A stretch of 64,000 nt of DNA from Bacteroidota bacterium. Its GTDB lineage: Bacteria; Bacteroidota; Bacteroidia; Flavobacteriales; Weeksellaceae. Below are positions 31,591 to 39,903 of the stretch, piece by piece. The notes below the pieces were generated by a model that ran no database searches, had not been told where the DNA came from, and saw only the letters and a list, made by a program, of their open reading frames with translations. The stretch is taken from positions 36,681-100,680 of the forward strand of contig JAEWZO010000002.1 of the NCBI GenBank assembly GCA_023458415.1. The letters are read 5' to 3'. The number at the start of each line of letters is the position of its first letter. The stretch's first letter is position 1. The position numbers and the translations under genes were made by a program.

Positions 31591-34278
31591 TGTATTATAA
31601 CTTACATGAACTTTTTCGGTAAAAGGAATTTCGGGATTTAGAATTTCCAGAATGATGTTCCGAACGGAAACCATCGCGTCAGTCAGATTACCTTTTTCAA
31701 AACTCAGAGGAACCGGACCTGCTTTGACATCCGCAAAACTCCAAATTGCAGTCTCTACCTTTTCGCCCATAAATTCGGGCATTTTATTTACTGAGTAATG
31801 ATAAATGCACAACTGCATCGCCTGCTTTTTATCTGAACTGAAAAAATATTCCTCTCTTTTTTGTTCCTCAATTTTTACATTGAGATTCTGAATTTTGGCA
31901 GTTTTATAATCAATAATTCTCAGTTTTCCGCAAAGTCGGTCAATACGGTCAATGTAACCCAGGAAAGAAACTTTATCACCGGTTTCATCATCAATCACAA
32001 AATCAATTCCTTCAAACTTTCCTTCGATAGCAACAATTTCCAATGTTTTTCCTTTACGGACGAGATTCAGATCGTATTCCAAGAGCTGAACCACTACTCT
32101 TTCAGCGATTGCTTTATGAATGTAGTTCATACCTTTTTCATAGAATTCTTTTTGGTGTTTCAGTTCCTCAATCGCCGCATTCATAGCTTCATCCAAATTC
32201 TCAATAGCGTGAAGTAAATCTCTTTCAGTCAATTCCTTACCGATAAACTTTTCATAAATAAACTGAAGTGCGAAATGCACCAGATTTCCATAACTTCTCG
32301 CCGAAAGTTCTTCTTCAATTTCGGTAGCTTCTTTTGTTTTCAACACTTTTGTCAGGTAGAAATCAATCGGATTGTAGTTATAAGAAGTCAGGTGAGACGC
32401 GGAAACCCTCTCTTTCCAGTTTTCCAGAGCCAACATCACTGTTTCTGTTTTTTCTATTTCCATCGGGTTTTGAGAAATTGGCTCCGATGAATTTTCCGCA
32501 ATGAAATGGTTGAGATTATGGTCGCTTTCAATCTCAATCTGAGTGATAAATCTGCTTTTTTCACCCACGTTTACTCCCGAACTCAGTGCGTTGCATAGTA
32601 AAGAAATGTGTTCCGCATCCTGCAACAAACGATAGAAATGATATGCATAAATTCCATCATTTTCCAGGAAAGTATGCATCTTGAACTGCTTTCGCACATC
32701 GTACGGAAGATAAGTATTCTGTGTGTTTCCGAGCGGAAGTTTACCTTCATTCACCGAAAGAAGAATGATATTCTTGAAATTCAGAAGACGCGTTTCCAAA
32801 AGTCCCATCACTTGAAGTCCTTCCAAAGGTTCGCCCATAAAATCAATGGTTTCGGATGAAACTAACTGATTAATCAGAACTTCCAACGTTTCCATTTTCA
32901 GCTCAAAAGAATATGGCGTAAACTGATTTCTGATGATCTTAAAACTCCGCTCAAAATAAGAGATATTTTCATATAGAACATCATCCAAATCTCTGAATTT
33001 TAATTCTGTACAGAAATCAATAAATCTGTCGATGAGTTGTTTCGCTTCCTGTTTTTCCAGAAGAAAGAAAAAACTGAGATCCGAAAGATAGTGCTGAAGA
33101 TTCTTTGTGGAAATGTACGCCACGTTTCGTTCTTCAATAAATCGGATAAAATCGGCTACAATCTTTTCGTCCGTCGCAGTTTTAGGCATCTCTTCCAAAA
33201 TCGCGAGGACATCATTATAGTAGTAAGATGATTTATTTTTCTCCAACTGTTTCTGCAGGTAAAAAACCTGTTTTACAGCATTTGAAAATGAAAGATTTTT
33301 AAGCGGAAAGCCCATTGTAATATTCAGTTTTTCTGCAACGGACATTGCGTCCAATGCGGCCGGAAGAAGATTTTCATCAAGCAGAACTATTGCAGTATCG
33401 CCAAATTCTTCAGGCGGAATATTTTGGAAAATCTCAGGAAGCAGAAAAGTTTGTGTCACATTTCCGGAAACTTCATAAACATCGATTTCCTTTTCTTTGC
33501 GAAAATCGTCTTCAATCCAGCGGAGATCTCGGCTGCTATTGAATTCTTTCCACTTCATATGTTCGCGGAGAAACTTGCCTGCTTCCTGCCTTTCGTCCTC
33601 AATATAATATCGGTCGCTTTGGAAAAAACATTCGGCTTTATTCTGCTGCAGTAAAGATTTTACCAGAAGTTCTTCAACCGGCGTAAATGCGTTAAACCCA
33701 ATAAAGACAAAGGTTTCATTGGTATTCTGAACAAATTCCGGGATGAATTGTTTTGCTGTTTCATGTAAAATGCCGGAAGTTGCCCAGTTTTTTTCGGCCA
33801 GTTTTTGTTTCAAAGCAGGCAGAAAAATATTCATTTTCCTCCAGAAGTTAAGATTTCTTTTTCGTGGAGCGTTTTCATCGCCCAAATCTTCACCCCAGTT
33901 TTTAATTCGCTCTTCATCAAGCATATACTGTAAAACCGCGGTGCTGTCATCCGAAAATTTCAGCATGTCGTCCCAGTCTTTCAGAATCGTTGGAAACCAT
34001 TTTAGAAACTGCGAAAAATCTTCATCACCAATTTGCTGCCGATACACATCGTAGGCAAAAAGCCACATTGAAATCCCTTTCAGTTCCTGCTTTCCGGCAA
34101 TCTTCCTTATGACTTCTTCAACGGTTAGAAATTCTGGAAGCAAGCCAGAATACTGTTTTTCGCTCAGTATTTTTTTGATAAAAACGACAGGTCTTTTTCC
34201 GGGTAGAATAAAAGTAAATCCTGAAAGATCAGGATTTAGATTTAATAATTCGGTAATAACTTTATTAAGAAATTTCAT
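31588..34278 (-). CDS. PD-(D/E)XK nuclease / helicase-like protein (AddB-like)
   Basis: 896 aa. It begins with a UvrD-like but degenerate N-terminal part (FTFILPGKRPVVFIKKIL in place of a Walker A motif) and has LLEDTRLLNFKNIILLSVNEG-like central text. The C-terminal ~230 residues form a RecB-type nuclease: SYGNLVHFALQFIYEKF (start of the domain), then LGYIDRIDRLCGKLRIIDYKTAK with the Asp and Asp-x-Lys catalytic residues. This fits the AddB side of AddAB-type double-strand-break resection. The AddA partner is not in this window. The gene stands alone in convergence with the gcdH-like gene. Confidence 0.8.
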   Translation of the reverse strand: MKFLNKVITELLNLNPDLSGFTFILPGKRPVVFIKKILSEKQYSGLLPEFLTVEEVIRKIAGKQELKGISMWLFAYDVYRQQIGDEDFSQFLKWFPTILKDWDDMLKFSDDSTAVLQYMLDEERIKNWGEDLGDENAPRKRNLNFWRKMNIFLPALKQKLAEKNWATSGILHETAKQFIPEFVQNTNETFVFIGFNAFTPVEELLVKSLLQQNKAECFFQSDRYYIEDERQEAGKFLREHMKWKEFNSSRDLRWIEDDFRKEKEIDVYEVSGNVTQTFLLPEIFQNIPPEEFGDTAIVLLDENLLPAALDAMSVAEKLNITMGFPLKNLSFSNAVKQVFYLQKQLEKNKSSYYYNDVLAILEEMPKTATDEKIVADFIRFIEERNVAYISTKNLQHYLSDLSFFFLLEKQEAKQLIDRFIDFCTELKFRDLDDVLYENISYFERSFKIIRNQFTPYSFELKMETLEVLINQLVSSETIDFMGEPLEGLQVMGLLETRLLNFKNIILLSVNEGKLPLGNTQNTYLPYDVRKQFKMHTFLENDGIYAYHFYRLLQDAEHISLLCNALSSGVNVGEKSRFITQIEIESDHNLNHFIAENSSEPISQNPMEIEKTETVMLALENWKERVSASHLTSYNYNPIDFYLTKVLKTKEATEIEEELSARSYGNLVHFALQFIYEKFIGKELTERDLLHAIENLDEAMNAAIEELKHQKEFYEKGMNYIHKAIAERVVVQLLEYDLNLVRKGKTLEIVAIEGKFEGIDFVIDDETGDKVSFLGYIDRIDRLCGKLRIIDYKTAKIQNLNVKIEEQKREEYFFSSDKKQAMQLCIYHYSVNKMPEFMGEKVETAIWSFADVKAGPVPLSFEKGNLTDAMVSVRNIILEILNPEIPFTEKVHVSYNT

Positions 34279-34319
34279 GAATTTTCTGCGATAGATTTTT
34301 TTAGGTTGATTGATTTAAA

Positions 34320-34742
34320 TTACGGAAGTACGACAATCTGTTTTTCAATCCACTTATTTTCCTGCTGTTCATTGAAGCCGTTCCAAAATCTGAAAGTGTA
34401 AATTCCGGTTTCCATTGGCTGAAAATTAATTCTGGAAGCTCCGGTGATTACTTCATTTTCACAAGTATTTCCTGTTTTGAATTTATGATTAATCACGGTT
34501 CTTACAAATTCTGCAGAATAAAGATAATCATAGCGCCAAAAGCCTTCGCAACCTTTTTGATAAGGAGAAAAAACTTTGATTTCCTGAACGGTGTACAGGT
34601 TCATTGTGTCATGTGGAATCTGTACACTGTCGATCATTACAGGAGATATATCGGTAATGACATTTTCGTCATCTCTGTCGCTGCAACTTGCAATTCCGAT
34701 GAGGAGCAGCAACGCAAATCCAAGATTAAGTGCTGTTTTCAT
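34320..34742 (-). CDS. uncharacterised lipoprotein
   Basis: 140 aa. Lipobox LIGIASC with the lipidated Cys at 20, then an Asp-rich start (SDRDDEN). Two further Cys residues (KGCEGFW and GNTCENEV) could form a disulfide. The C-terminal GIYTFRFWNGF recalls a beta-sandwich lipoprotein. I do not recognise a family. It is on the minus strand after the AddB-like gene's upstream end and may be co-transcribed into it (41 bp apart). Confidence 0.75.
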   Translation of the reverse strand: MKTALNLGFALLLLIGIASCSDRDDENVITDISPVMIDSVQIPHDTMNLYTVQEIKVFSPYQKGCEGFWRYDYLYSAEFVRTVINHKFKTGNTCENEVITGASRINFQPMETGIYTFRFWNGFNEQQENKWIEKQIVVLP

Positions 34743-34791
34743 TTTGATAATTTTTTAGATTGGATAATTATCTAACGTTAAAGTTAATGAT

Positions 34792-35427
34792 TTATGAATT
34801 AAAATTCCCCTTGGAAAGATAAACTACCTTTTTAGTTTCAAAAAAATCTTCTTCAAAAATTTTGTTCAGTTGAAAAACTTCTGCGCGTAATCCGGCCAAT
34901 TCCTCGGCAAGATCGCCTCCTTTCAGATACAGTACACCGTTGTGTTTTGGATTAAACTGTTCTTTTTCGAATTTACCTTTTAACCAGCGAAGAAAAACCG
35001 GCATCTGTGTTACAGCACGACTCACTACAAAATGGAATTTTTCTTTCACCTTTTCAGCTCTTCCGTGTACTGCAGTTACATTTTTCAAACCGATCCCTTC
35101 GGAAACTTCGTTCACCACTTTTATTTTTTTACCGATAGAATCAACCAAAGTAAACTGAACATCAGGAAAAAGTATAGCCAATGGAATTCCGGGAAAACCA
35201 CCACCTGTTCCAATATCCAAAACTTTTGTTCCGGGAGCAAACGACATTATTTTGGCAATTCCCAGCGAGTGCAGAATATGCTTTTCGTAAAGCGACTCCA
35301 TATCTTTTCGGGAAATGACATTAATTTTTTCATTCCATTCATTGTACAGCTCCTCCAGTTGAGTGAACTGCGCTTCCTGATCCGGTGAAATCTCAGGAAA
35401 ATATTTTTTAATTAAAGCTACCGACAT
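34792..35427 (-). CDS. rsmG: 16S rRNA (guanine(527)-N7)-methyltransferase
   Basis: 211 aa from the ATG at 35427; a longer in-frame opening to 35598 crosses the -7 element at 35446-35453 and the divergent aminotransferase promoter, so it is rejected. Family features: NLKxx-like helix, KHILHSLGIA, SAM motif VLDIGTGGGFPGIPLA, DSIGKKIKVV, and HFVVSRAVTQMPVFL. It methylates G527 in the 530 loop of 16S rRNA. Divergent from the aminotransferase at 35512. Confidence 0.94.
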   Translation of the reverse strand: MSVALIKKYFPEISPDQEAQFTQLEELYNEWNEKINVISRKDMESLYEKHILHSLGIAKIMSFAPGTKVLDIGTGGGFPGIPLAILFPDVQFTLVDSIGKKIKVVNEVSEGIGLKNVTAVHGRAEKVKEKFHFVVSRAVTQMPVFLRWLKGKFEKEQFNPKHNGVLYLKGGDLAEELAGLRAEVFQLNKIFEEDFFETKKVVYLSKGNFNS

Positions 35428-35445
35428 CTTCTTTGTATCTGTCCG

Positions 35446-35453
35446 CAAATGTA
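35446..35453 (-). promoter_or_regulatory. -7 element of rsmG
   Basis: Minus strand TACATTTG, exact TAnnTTTG match, 18 bp before the ATG at 35427. Confidence 0.55.
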
Positions 35454-35511
35454 AAAAAAAGCACTGCAAAACTTGCCCAAATTCTTTAACTTTACAGATT
35501 AAAATTTTACT

Positions 35512-36702
35512 ATGGAGCAATATTCTGACCGGCTGAAACGCCTTAGTTTTTCGCAGACTTTTGTAATGAGCAATAAGGTGAGAGAAATGAAAGCGCAAGG
35601 AATCGATGTGATAAGTCTGACTTTAGGTGAACCCGATTTTGATGTTCCGAAAAATATAAAAGAAGCAGCGTTTGATGCTATCAACAATAATTTCAGTCAC
35701 TACTCTCCTGTTCCTGGATTTCTGGATTTGCGTGGAGCGATTTGTGAAAAATTGAAACGCGATAATAATCTGGAATATTCGCCATCACAAATCTGCGTTT
35801 CCAACGGAGCGAAACAGTCTATTTTGAATGTCCTTGCTTCTGTTCTGAATGATGGTGACGAAGTAATTCTTCCAAAACCATATTGGGTGAGTTATCATGA
35901 AATGGTAAAAATGAATGGCGGAACCTCAGTTTTTGTTGAAACATCCATTGAAACTGATTTTAAAATTACAGCGGAGCAACTTGAAAAAGCCATCACTCCA
36001 AAAACTAAAGTTTTACTGTACAGTTCACCGTGTAATCCTTCAGGAAGTTTCTATTCTTATGATGAGCTGAAAAGTATTGCGGAAGTGATTGCAAAATATC
36101 CACGTATTACCATTATTTCCGATGAAATTTATGAATACATCAACTATGACGGAAAGCACACCTCTATCGCCGAATTCCCTGAAGTTTATGAGCAAACTGC
36201 TGTCATCAACGGAATGTCGAAAGCGTTTGCAATGACCGGCTGGAGAATTGGGTATTCTGCATGTCCGACCTGGCTTGCGAAAGGCTGCGAAAAAATCCAG
36301 GGACAAATGACGAGCGGCGCAAATACTATGGCTCAAAAAGCTTCCATCACCGGGCTAAAAGCCGGACCGGAAGAATACCGCTATATGATTGATGAATTCA
36401 GGAAAAGACGGGATATCGTCTACAATCTGATGAAAGACATTCCCGGTTTTAAAGTGAATTATCCTGAAGCTGCTTTTTACTTCTTTCCCGATATTTCTTA
36501 CTACATCGGAAAAACATTAAATGGAACAGAAATTAAGGATTCCGATGATTTTGCAATGTTCCTTCTTGAAAATGCACACGTTGGTTGCGTTGGTGGCGTT
36601 TCGTTCGGAAACCCGCACTGCATAAGGTTTTCTTATGCAGCTTCAGAAGCTGAACTGGTGGAAGCGATGACCAGAATTAAGAATCTTCTGGAAAAGATTT
36701 AA
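35512..36702 (+). CDS. pyridoxal phosphate-dependent aminotransferase (class I/II)
   Basis: 396 aa. The PLP lysine is Lys237 in INGMSKAFAMTGWRIGY; other class I motifs are LTLGEPDFDVP (~37-47), YSPVPGF, SNGAKQSI, Asn175 in SSPCNPSGS and ISDEIYEYI. This matches the aspartate aminotransferase group of type Ib (Thermus-like) enzymes, which transaminate aspartate and 2-oxoglutarate, though aromatic and other amino acids are possible. Free-standing between rsmG (divergent) and the peroxiredoxin. Confidence 0.92.
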   Translation: MEQYSDRLKRLSFSQTFVMSNKVREMKAQGIDVISLTLGEPDFDVPKNIKEAAFDAINNNFSHYSPVPGFLDLRGAICEKLKRDNNLEYSPSQICVSNGAKQSILNVLASVLNDGDEVILPKPYWVSYHEMVKMNGGTSVFVETSIETDFKITAEQLEKAITPKTKVLLYSSPCNPSGSFYSYDELKSIAEVIAKYPRITIISDEIYEYINYDGKHTSIAEFPEVYEQTAVINGMSKAFAMTGWRIGYSACPTWLAKGCEKIQGQMTSGANTMAQKASITGLKAGPEEYRYMIDEFRKRRDIVYNLMKDIPGFKVNYPEAAFYFFPDISYYIGKTLNGTEIKDSDDFAMFLLENAHVGCVGGVSFGNPHCIRFSYAASEAELVEAMTRIKNLLEKI

Positions 36703-36703
36703 T

Positions 36704-36826
36704 ATCTATCAATTTAATTTTAGTTATTTGTTTTATCTATCAGAAATGCGCTTTTTGATAGATAAAGTTTTGTACCTTTGCATCATTGAAAAACAGATAA
36801 AGTATTAACTAAAATAAATAGATAAA
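36704..36826 (+). promoter_or_regulatory. inverted repeats and TAGATAAA sites at the peroxiredoxin promoter
   Basis: A perfect 11-bp inverted repeat, TTTATCTATCA (36732-36742) with TGATAGATAAA (36756-36766), 13-bp loop, lies before the -7 element TACCTTTG (36773-36780). Half-site copies occur at 36704-36711 (ATCTATCA), 36794-36801 (CAGATAAA) and 36819-36826 (TAGATAAA, ending 2 bp before the ATG). The set is a candidate for a redox regulator's binding sites, or for an mRNA hairpin. The regulator is unknown. Confidence 0.5.
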
Positions 36827-36828
36827 TT

Positions 36829-37461
36829 ATGTCACTAGTAGGAAGAAAATTTCCAAACATCACAGTAGATGCAATGTCTGAAATGGGTGATGATCTAAGA
36901 ATCAACATCTTTGAAGAAGCTACACAAAACAATCAGAAAGTATTGTTATTCTGGTACCCGAAAGATTTCACTTTTGTTTGCCCGACTGAACTTCACGCTT
37001 TCCAAGAAGCTCTTGGTGAATTCGAAAAAAGAAACACCAAAGTGGTCGGCGCATCTTGTGATACCAACGAAGTACACTTCGCATGGCTGAACGTTTCAAA
37101 AGACAACGGTGGTATTGAAGGCGTAACTTACCCTATTCTTTCAGATACACACAGACAACTTGCCAATACTTTAGGAATTGTAGATCAGGATTTCGAGTAC
37201 GATGAAGAAGGAAACGAAACTTTCACAGGATCAAACGTAACGTACAGAGCAACTTATCTTATCGACGAAACCGGAAAAATTTTCCACGAAGCGGTAAACG
37301 ATATGCCACTTGGAAGAAACGTAAACGAATTTCTAAGATTAATTGATGCATACACGCACGTACAAAAACACGGAGAAGTTTGCCCTGCAAACTGGGAAGA
37401 AGGAAAAGATGCGATGAACGCAGACAGAAAATCAACTGCAGAATATTTAGCTAATCACTAA
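36829..37461 (+). CDS. 2-Cys peroxiredoxin (AhpC/Tsa family)
   Basis: 210 aa. Peroxidatic Cys51 in DFTFVCPTE and resolving Cys185 in HGEVCPANW identify a typical 2-Cys peroxiredoxin that reduces hydrogen peroxide and organic hydroperoxides. Intervening ATYLIDETGKIFHEAVNDMP is the AhpC-type segment. A thioredoxin gene follows at 37526, a likely reductant, separated by a hairpin at 37471-37498. The upstream region has several repeated TAGATAAA-like elements. No AhpF gene is adjacent. Confidence 0.95.
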   Translation: MSLVGRKFPNITVDAMSEMGDDLRINIFEEATQNNQKVLLFWYPKDFTFVCPTELHAFQEALGEFEKRNTKVVGASCDTNEVHFAWLNVSKDNGGIEGVTYPILSDTHRQLANTLGIVDQDFEYDEEGNETFTGSNVTYRATYLIDETGKIFHEAVNDMPLGRNVNEFLRLIDAYTHVQKHGEVCPANWEEGKDAMNADRKSTAEYLANH

Positions 37462-37470
37462 TATTTTTTC

Positions 37471-37506
37471 TGAGGTTTGATGTAACAGTCAAACCTCAAT
37501 TTTTTA
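37471..37506 (+). terminator. terminator after the peroxiredoxin gene
   Basis: TGAGGTTTGA (37471-37480) and TCAAACCTCA (37489-37498), eight-base loop, then ATTTTTT. Confidence 0.8.
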
Positions 37507-37525
37507 ACACTAAAAATTCATTATC

Positions 37526-37834
37526 ATGTTTACAGAACTTACAGAAGATAAATTACAGCAACTGGTAAACAACAGCGAAAAAGTTGTTGTACAGTACGGT
37601 GCTTCCTGGTGTGGAAACTGCCGTATTATGAAGCCTAAATTTAAGAAACTTGCTTCCGAAAACGATGCAATTCCATTCTATTATGTAGATGCAGAAAAGC
37701 TTCCGGAAAGCCGTAAAATGGCTAAAGTTGACAACTTGCCTACTTTTGCAATCTTTAAAAACGGTGAACTTGTGAACCAGGTTCAGACGAACAAAGCAGA
37801 AAGTTTAACAGAATTATTTAACGAACTGAACTAA
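37526..37834 (+). CDS. thioredoxin family protein
   Basis: 102 aa. Active-site YGASWCGNC with Cys29 and Cys32 (a variant WCGNC in place of WCGPC), cis-Pro in DNLPTFAIFKNG. Cytoplasmic, no signal peptide. It likely reduces disulfides and, from its place, the peroxiredoxin coded just upstream. Its stop codon overlaps the start of the next gene (TAATG), so the two are translationally coupled. Confidence 0.9.
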   Translation: MFTELTEDKLQQLVNNSEKVVVQYGASWCGNCRIMKPKFKKLASENDAIPFYYVDAEKLPESRKMAKVDNLPTFAIFKNGELVNQVQTNKAESLTELFNELN

Positions 37835-38082
37835 TGAAACTACCTGTAATTAGACAATTCTATCAGAACCAAACTGCAGAAAACCTTGAAAAAACTCTGG
37901 AAGTTTTGGAAAGTTTCAGCGAGTTTCGTGGTGTATCTGATGAAGACCTGAATGTTGTTGGAGAAATTATCACCAATATTTGCGGTGCATTGGAAGTTCA
38001 CGCTGCTGTACAGGCAGGTGCAACTGAAAAAGACGCACTGAACGGTTTTGCCCAAAAAGTAATGGGCTCCATTGATAAATAA
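37834..38082 (+). CDS. small conserved protein (DUF6952-like)
   Basis: 82 aa, all alpha in appearance (MKLPVIRQFYQNQTAENLEKTLEVLE... AALEVHAAVQAG). I recognise it only as a small family kept beside the peroxiredoxin-thioredoxin pair in Flavobacteriia; no function is known to me. It overlaps the thioredoxin gene by one base and ends at a strong palindromic terminator. It has one Cys (Cys49 region, ICGALEV), which could be of interest in a redox operon. Confidence 0.75.
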   Translation: MKLPVIRQFYQNQTAENLEKTLEVLESFSEFRGVSDEDLNVVGEIITNICGALEVHAAVQAGATEKDALNGFAQKVMGSIDK

Positions 38083-38108
38083 AAATTATCAGATTTGATT
38101 AAAGTACA

Positions 38109-38138
38109 AAGCAGGAAAATTTTCCTGCTTTTTTTATG
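38109..38138. terminator. bidirectional terminator after the thioredoxin operon
   Basis: Perfect palindrome AAGCAGGAAAATTTTCCTGCTT (38109-38130) followed by TTTTTT; also faces the convergent lipoprotein gene at 38143. Confidence 0.85.
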
Positions 38139-38142
38139 AGAT

Positions 38143-38634
38143 TTAATCCCGGTCTTTTTTACCCTTTGACTTTTTGTACTTCTTGTAGTCGGTATTTCTG
38201 TACCTTCTGTCATCGTCGCGATCGTCGTCACGGTCGTTTTTCTTCCACTGGTTGTTGTAAATATTGCGTTTTTTCTGTTGACCTTTCGCATAATCGGTCG
38301 CTTTTCCGCCGTAAACTTTTTTAGCTTGACCAGGAGGAAGATTTCTGTTGTTGCCGTAAACCGGATAGTTTCCGTTTCTTGAAAGAATTCCAGGTCTTCC
38401 CTGAACGTCGCCTCTTCTTATTACTCTACCGTTCTGATAAACATTTCCTGATCTGTCACGATAAACTTCTCCAGTTCTATAAACAGTACCGTCCGGAGCT
38501 CTGTAAACACCGTTATTAGAAGGATATCTGTTATTATCGGGATATCTGTTTCCGTAATATGGATCTGTAGCACCACAGGAAACCAAAACGGCACCCAACG
38601 CAAAGGTGGCAGCTATTTTCAATAAATTTTTCAT
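38143..38634 (-). CDS. basic, repetitive lipoprotein
   Basis: 163 aa. Lipobox GAVLVSC with the lipidated Cys at 20. The middle has repeats of the type VYRxxDGxVYR/GEVYRDRSGNVYQNGRVIR; the C-terminal part is very basic and acidic in turn (KKNDRDDDRDDDRRYRNT, KKSKGKKDRD). It has no enzyme motif. It resembles small flavobacterial lipoproteins that may bind DNA or anionic polymers at the cell surface, but this is speculation. I do not recognise a named family. Confidence 0.75.
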   Translation of the reverse strand: MKNLLKIAATFALGAVLVSCGATDPYYGNRYPDNNRYPSNNGVYRAPDGTVYRTGEVYRDRSGNVYQNGRVIRRGDVQGRPGILSRNGNYPVYGNNRNLPPGQAKKVYGGKATDYAKGQQKKRNIYNNQWKKNDRDDDRDDDRRYRNTDYKKYKKSKGKKDRD

Positions 38635-38706
38635 CTTACTTAACTTTTATAATTAAACTGAAAATAGTTACTCAATCTTAATGCCAAAAATGTAAATCAG
38701 TGAATT

Positions 38707-39207
38707 TTATACGCTTTCGACAACGCTGCTGCGGCGTTCCAAAAGGAAATAATCTCTCCAAACTCCGTTCATTTCAGCCATTCTCTCGCGTACGCCAACT
38801 TTACGAAAACCCTGTTTCTGAAACATCGCAATGCTTCTTTCATTTTCCGGAAAAATTCCTGACTGAAGCGTCCAGAATCCGTTTTCTTCACTGTCCAGAA
38901 TGAGTTTCTTTAGCAAATAGGTTCCCAAACCTTTTCCCTGATGACTGTTTGCCAAGTAAATACTTACTTCTGCAACACCACGAAAACAGTGGCGGTTACT
39001 TACAGGTTTCAGCGCGCACCAACCAACGACATTATCGTGTTCGTCTTCCAGCACAAATCTGCAGCAATTAAGATGATTAATATTCCAGCTTTCCCACGAA
39101 GGGACATCTTTATCAAAAGTTGCATTTCCTCCTTCGATGCCTTCTCCGAATATTTCTAAAACTTTTGCACCGTCCTCCGGAAGCATTTTTCTTATTTCGA
39201 AATTCAT
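38707..39207 (-). CDS. GNAT family N-acetyltransferase
   Basis: 166 aa. Acetyl-CoA-binding motif NSHQGKGLGTYLLKKLI (~93-109) and the fold segments FEIRKMLPEDGAKVLEIFGEG at the N-terminus and GIFPENERSIAMFQKQGFRKVG near the C-terminus place it with phosphinothricin-N-acetyltransferase-like proteins (Pat/YwnH group). It transfers acetyl groups to an amine; the substrate, perhaps methionine sulfone/sulfoximine, is unknown. Short downstream gap to a lipoprotein gene. Confidence 0.88.
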   Translation of the reverse strand: MNFEIRKMLPEDGAKVLEIFGEGIEGGNATFDKDVPSWESWNINHLNCCRFVLEDEHDNVVGWCALKPVSNRHCFRGVAEVSIYLANSHQGKGLGTYLLKKLILDSEENGFWTLQSGIFPENERSIAMFQKQGFRKVGVRERMAEMNGVWRDYFLLERRSSVVESV

Positions 39208-39241
39208 TTACGTGTAAATCTTTAGGTGTAAAAATAAAAAA

Positions 39242-39266
39242 ACCATTCAGAAACTGAATGGTCTTT
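39242..39266 (-). terminator. terminator of the 39286-39681 gene
   Basis: ACCATTCAG (39242-39250) and CTGAATGGT (39254-39262); read on the minus strand it is followed by a T run. It lies between the secreted protein gene and the GNAT gene. Confidence 0.8.
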
Positions 39267-39285
39267 TATAACTCTCTTCTACATA

Positions 39286-39681
39286 TTATCTTGTCGCAAT
39301 CATTAATCTTACAGGCATCACGAATGCAGTATTTCCTGTTTTTGCCTGTGATCTCTCAACATCAACTTTATACAATAAACCATTCATCACTTCTTCCAGT
39401 TCTCTGGCTACAAATTTACAGTCGCTGGTTGCGTGAACATTTATTATTTCACCGTTTTCCGCCACTTCAAAACGCACATCAGAATCTACAATTCCGTCCT
39501 GATAATTTGGATTATCAAAATCAAAATTCGTCACTACAAGGTTCCTCAATTCAGAAAAACCATCGGCGTTGGAAACTTTAATTTCTTCTATTGTATTTTG
39601 TTGTGCATTTATGCTATTGAACATTGAAGCAGCAAAAACAAAAAACAAAACCCCTAAAACATTAACTACATATTTTTTCAT
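39286..39681 (-). CDS. secreted protein with TonB-C-terminal-like fold
   Basis: 131 aa. Signal peptide ending near Ala26 (FNSINAQ). The region VRFEVAENGEIINVHATSDC followed by LEEVMNGLLYKVDV is close to the TonB C-terminal domain pattern (VxFxVxxxGxIxxVxV...), without a membrane anchor or proline-rich linker. It could be an energy-transducer homologue detached from the membrane or a small binding protein. It has its own -7 element at 39725-39732 and terminator. Confidence 0.65.
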   Translation of the reverse strand: MKKYVVNVLGVLFFVFAASMFNSINAQQNTIEEIKVSNADGFSELRNLVVTNFDFDNPNYQDGIVDSDVRFEVAENGEIINVHATSDCKFVARELEEVMNGLLYKVDVERSQAKTGNTAFVMPVRLMIATR

Positions 39682-39724
39682 TGCTTTCTTATTTAATTGA
39701 TTAATAAAACTTTAGATGTGTAAA

Positions 39725-39758
39725 CAAATATATACATTATTATTTACACTAAATTCAA
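39725..39758 (-). promoter_or_regulatory. promoter for the 39286-39681 gene
   Basis: Minus strand TATATTTG (39725-39732) with TTG about 23 bp upstream (39756-39758). Confidence 0.5.
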
Positions 39759-39854
39759 GTTGAGTTAACATTCAGTTAACATTGCAAATTAAAACGCTGA
39801 AAACAAACAAATTATATGTTGAATAAATTTTAAAATTATCTGATAAAAACAAAA

Positions 39855-39885
39855 AATCTGCATATTTCTATGCAGATTCTATAGT
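39855..39885 (-). terminator. terminator of uvrA
   Basis: AATCTGCATA (39855-39864) and TATGCAGATT (39869-39878), loop TTTC; on the minus strand the hairpin is followed by TTTTTG after uvrA's stop at 39904. Confidence 0.8.
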
Positions 39886-39903
39886 TAATTATAAGTTTAC
39901 GGA

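Noticed and set aside
35427..35598. Longer N-terminus for RsmG
   Set aside because: It crosses the -7 element at 35446-35453 and the divergent aminotransferase start, and family members begin near MSVALIKKYF.
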